From Hyphomicrobiales bacterium (GTDB taxonomy: Bacteria > Pseudomonadota > Alphaproteobacteria > Rhizobiales > Rhizobiaceae): 40,366 bases of DNA. A program made the translations under genes and the position numbers. Shown here piece after piece: positions 38,419 to 40,366 of the stretch (positions are counted from its first letter, which is position 1; each line of letters opens with the position of its first letter). Below the pieces are notes generated by a model. It saw only the letters and a program-made list of their open reading frames with translations, searched no databases and was not told the DNA's origin. The stretch is taken from positions 1 through 40,366 of the forward strand of contig JAKDNM010000020.1 of the NCBI GenBank assembly GCA_030456445.1. Reading direction: 5' to 3'.

Positions 38419-39264
38419 TCAACGATATCCGTATCTTGCAAGGCGTCTGGTAAGCATGCGGATGTGAGCGATGGTTATCCATGCTTCTGCTGAAGCGATG
38501 GATTTCTCGAAATCCCTGGCCAACCTGCGGCATCGACCCAGCCATGCGAAAGTCCGCTCGACGACCCAGCGGCGCGGCAGGATCTCAAAACCCTTCGCCT
38601 TGTCGGAACGCTTGATGATTTCGAGTGTCCATTTTCCGATTTTCTGTAGCCGCTTTTTCAGCTTGTCGCCCGCGTAGCCTCCGTCGGCGAAGACGTGAAG
38701 CAGCCATGGCCACCGGTTGCGGATGGACTTCAGGAGCTCGGGTGCCCCGTCCCGGTCCTGGATATCGGCGCTATGCACCATTAGGCCGACCATCAGCCCG
38801 AGCGTATCCACAATGATGTGGCGCTTGCGGCCCTTAATTTTCTTGCCAGCGTCAAAACCCCGAGTACCACCGCTTTCGGTCGTCTTGACGCTTTGGCTGT
38901 CGATGGCACCCGCCGTTGGCGAAGCCTCTTTCCCCTCCAATTCCCGCGCCTCCATGACGAGGTGATGGTTGATCCGTGACCAAAGGCCCATGGCCCGCCA
39001 TTCATAGAAATACCGCTGCACCGTCGAACATGGCGGAAAGTCCTTGGGCAGCATCCGCCACTGGCAACCTGTCGAGGCGATATAAAGAAGCGCGTTCACA
39101 ACCTCGCGCAGATCGGTCTTGCGCGGCCGACCCAAACGCCGTGGAGCAGGCATGAAAGCCGCAACAAAATCCCATTCGCGATCCGTGACATCGCTTGCAT
39201 ATCGGGCCGTCTGACGAACATAATTCCGCCGGGTGGTTTCAGTCCAAGCCATCGTGCTCTCCAT
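38419..39264 (-). mobile_element. IS5-family transposase, intact frame
   Basis: A 281-residue (or 277 from ATG 39252, MAWTETTRRNYVRQ) IS5-family transposase. The N-terminal ASDVTDREWDFVAAFMPAPR and VNALLYIASTGCQWRMLPKD are typical. The DDE core is visible as AGAIDSQSVKTTESGG (first Asp), HVFADGGYAGDKLKKRL (second Asp) and RRWVVERTFAWLGRCRRLAR (Glu). The frame is complete, so the element may be active. The terminal repeats could not be paired with confidence: the left candidate begins GAGTCGGACTC, while the right flank ends GAAATCACTC. Confidence 0.9.
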
Positions 39265-39478
39265 CTAATCTTCGCAAATCCGATGGAATCACAACTGACT
39301 GAAATCACTCACGTCTTTTTGGGGCAGCCTCTCAGCATTTTGGGGGTACTGCTCGTCCTTGAGGCCTTCGGTGCGGCATGGCAGGCTTGGACGATCTGAG
39401 CAGACCCCCACCCCATCCGGTTGGCACCAGAAAAGCCGGAAGCAGGCTCGATGCCTGGTTTCGGCTTCTCCAAACGCA
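39265..39478. other. Gap between IS5 and DUF736 gene
   Basis: No gene recognised. It includes the right flank of the IS5 element and G-rich stretches (TTTTTGGGGCAGCC and TTTTGGGGGTACTG near 39314-39345) that may be remains of another mobile element end; this is only an impression. Confidence 0.25.
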
Positions 39479-39479
39479 C

Positions 39480-39508
39480 GAGGAACCCCGCCTGTGTGGC
39501 GGGGTCCT
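39480..39508 (-). terminator. Terminator-like hairpin after DUF736
   Basis: ACCCCGCC and GGCGGGGT, extended by GAGGA/TCCTC with one bulged base, form a strong stem around a TGTGT loop, 12 bases beyond the DUF736 stop. This is probably an intrinsic terminator; the T-run is weak. Confidence 0.6.
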
Positions 39509-39520
39509 CTGTCGGGGCGA

Positions 39521-39835
39521 TCAGTCCCGGTTTGGGCGGGACCAGATCAGCTGGAGGCCTTCCTCGCCTTCCACCTCGATCAGGGTGGCGTAGATCGGAG
39601 CGGGAAAGCTCGGGTCGTCCAGCTTGACCGAGAGGTAGTCGCGCTCAGTTTCCTTGGAGACTTTCTGCCAGGCCGCTCCCAGTTCGACGTTCGAACCAGC
39701 GAGGATGCGGAAGTGGGGGCTCTTTTCCGAGGGGCTCTCGACGCGGACCAGCTTGGCCTTGACGTTGAGGTTCAAAGTTTTGATGACTCCAGAAAACCCG
39801 TTGCCGTTGGAGGTGAAGGTGCCGATGGTAGCCAT
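39521..39835 (-). CDS. DUF736 family protein
   Basis: A 104-residue protein matching DUF736: [60 protein letters not shown] and [20 protein letters not shown]. The family is abundant on rhizobial plasmids and integrative elements and usually about 100 residues long; its role is unknown, probably small beta-rich and single-domain. ATG 39835 follows GGAG at normal distance; longer frames upstream are not supported. It ends in a strong hairpin. Its genomic neighbours usually belong to plasmid maintenance. Confidence 0.9.
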   Translation of the reverse strand: MATIGTFTSNGNGFSGVIKTLNLNVKAKLVRVESPSEKSPHFRILAGSNVELGAAWQKVSKETERDYLSVKLDDPSFPAPIYATLIEVEGEEGLQLIWSRPNRD

Positions 39836-40366
39836 GATGTCGTCTCCGTGAGTTTCTCGGGCCGCGACCACCGCGACCTCGATGGCGGTCAACAGACCGG
39901 AGGCGATCGGCCCGCACCCGGAGGGCCGGAACGATAGTGAAGGGCAGCCAGGGCGAGGCTTTCTTGGCCCGCGAGGAATGATGGCGAAGCCAGCAGGGGA
40001 AGAAAGTCGCGACCGGCTGTTGCGGGTTTGAGAACGAGGCGGAGCGCAGCGACGACGGCCTTCGGTCAGACCAGCCACATCGAGGACGCAGTTGGTTGCG
40101 CCCTTTCATGAAACCGCCGGCCAGACGACAGGCAAACGCCATCGACACAGTAACCATCACCGGAGCCACGGCGAGACGCCATCAACCCCAACTTCACGAT
40201 CAGGCGTCATCGCATGACGACAAAACCGCCCAACCAGAAAGGGAGGGAACTTCGCCTCTTATCGACCAAACGACGACGGGCCAACTGGCAAACTCCGAGG
40301 CACAAGCCACTGCCACGTCAGCTGGAACGACCGCTTCAAGATCGTGAAAATGCCCATCTCGGGTTG
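39836..40366. other. Noncoding right end of the window
   Basis: About 530 bases without a convincing gene. A plus-strand open frame of 83 residues (40096-40347) is low-complexity and not protein-like. The promoter of the DUF736 gene should lie here, but no clear boxes were found. Confidence 0.4.

Noticed and set aside
38395-39345. Terminal repeats and target duplication of the IS5 element
   Set aside because: Both flanks offer GAGT-like ends, but the following bases do not match and the flanking bases do not repeat.
40096-40347. 83-residue plus frame at the right end
   Set aside because: Thr/Ala/Gln low-complexity translation with no family resemblance and no clear ribosome binding site.
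1-40366. CRISPR arrays, tRNA and rRNA genes
   Set aside because: No regularly spaced repeats and no tRNA- or rRNA-like sequence were noticed on reading both strands.

Overview
The window reads as part of a self-transmissible alphaproteobacterial replicon, most likely a Rhizobiales (Mesorhizobium/Rhizobium/Brucella-group) plasmid. The evidence is a repABC replication and partition operon with a repABC-type parS, a rhizobial TraA/TraC/TraD/TraG DNA-processing set, a complete VirB1-VirB11 type IV secretion system (T4SS), and accessory families common on rhizobial plasmids (DUF1403, a plasmid ScpB, DUF736, DUF1173). No tRNA, rRNA or CRISPR array was seen.

Layout. (1) 1-2231: 3' part of a large protein with two phosphoribosyltransferase-like domains, of unknown function. 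(2) 2232-6745: a maintenance and recombination block with DUF1403 and ScpB-like genes (minus), a VapBC pair and a tyrosine recombinase (plus), and a second, AbrB/PIN type toxin-antitoxin pair (minus). (3) 6951-10700: repC, an antisense ctRNA, repB and repA, with two identical parS cores, one inside repB and one upstream of repA. (4) 10757-12010: insertion-sequence debris (IS6-like, IS1182-like) around a DUF4160/DUF2442 pair whose first gene has lost its own 5' end. (5) 12160-22735: a divergent winged-helix regulator, a TrbM/KikA-like gene and virB1 to virB11, including an EexN-like lipoprotein and a VirB7-like lipoprotein. (6) 22758-25365: an alpha/beta hydrolase and an HTH-plus-membrane protein resembling the RcgR/RcgA pair of rhizobial conjugative plasmids. 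(7) 25480-26167: IS5 remnant and a small DUF2218-like gene. (8) 26223-35647: the DNA-processing region, with traA, a small ORF and a zeta-toxin-like gene on minus, and traC, traD and traG on plus. A candidate oriT lies between the divergent arms. (9) 35631-40366: a membrane protein, DUF1173, a WGR-domain pseudogene, a 54-aa ORF between hairpins, one IS5-family transposase gene with an intact frame, and DUF736.

How it works together: RepA/RepB/parS segregate and RepC replicates the plasmid, with ctRNA limiting RepC. TraA (relaxase plus helicase) would nick oriT with the help of TraC/TraD, TraG would couple the relaxosome to the secretion channel, and VirB1-11 would build channel and pilus. Entry exclusion (EexN-like) and several toxin-antitoxin loci would stabilise the element. 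The most unusual points are: a relaxase with two BID-like C-terminal repeats followed, in the same operon, by a small ORF and a zeta-toxin-like protein whose P-loop Thr/Ser is Ile; the degenerate tandem PRTase-like protein at the left edge; and the HTH-membrane protein/hydrolase pair. All family assignments were made by eye from translated sequence, without database searches.
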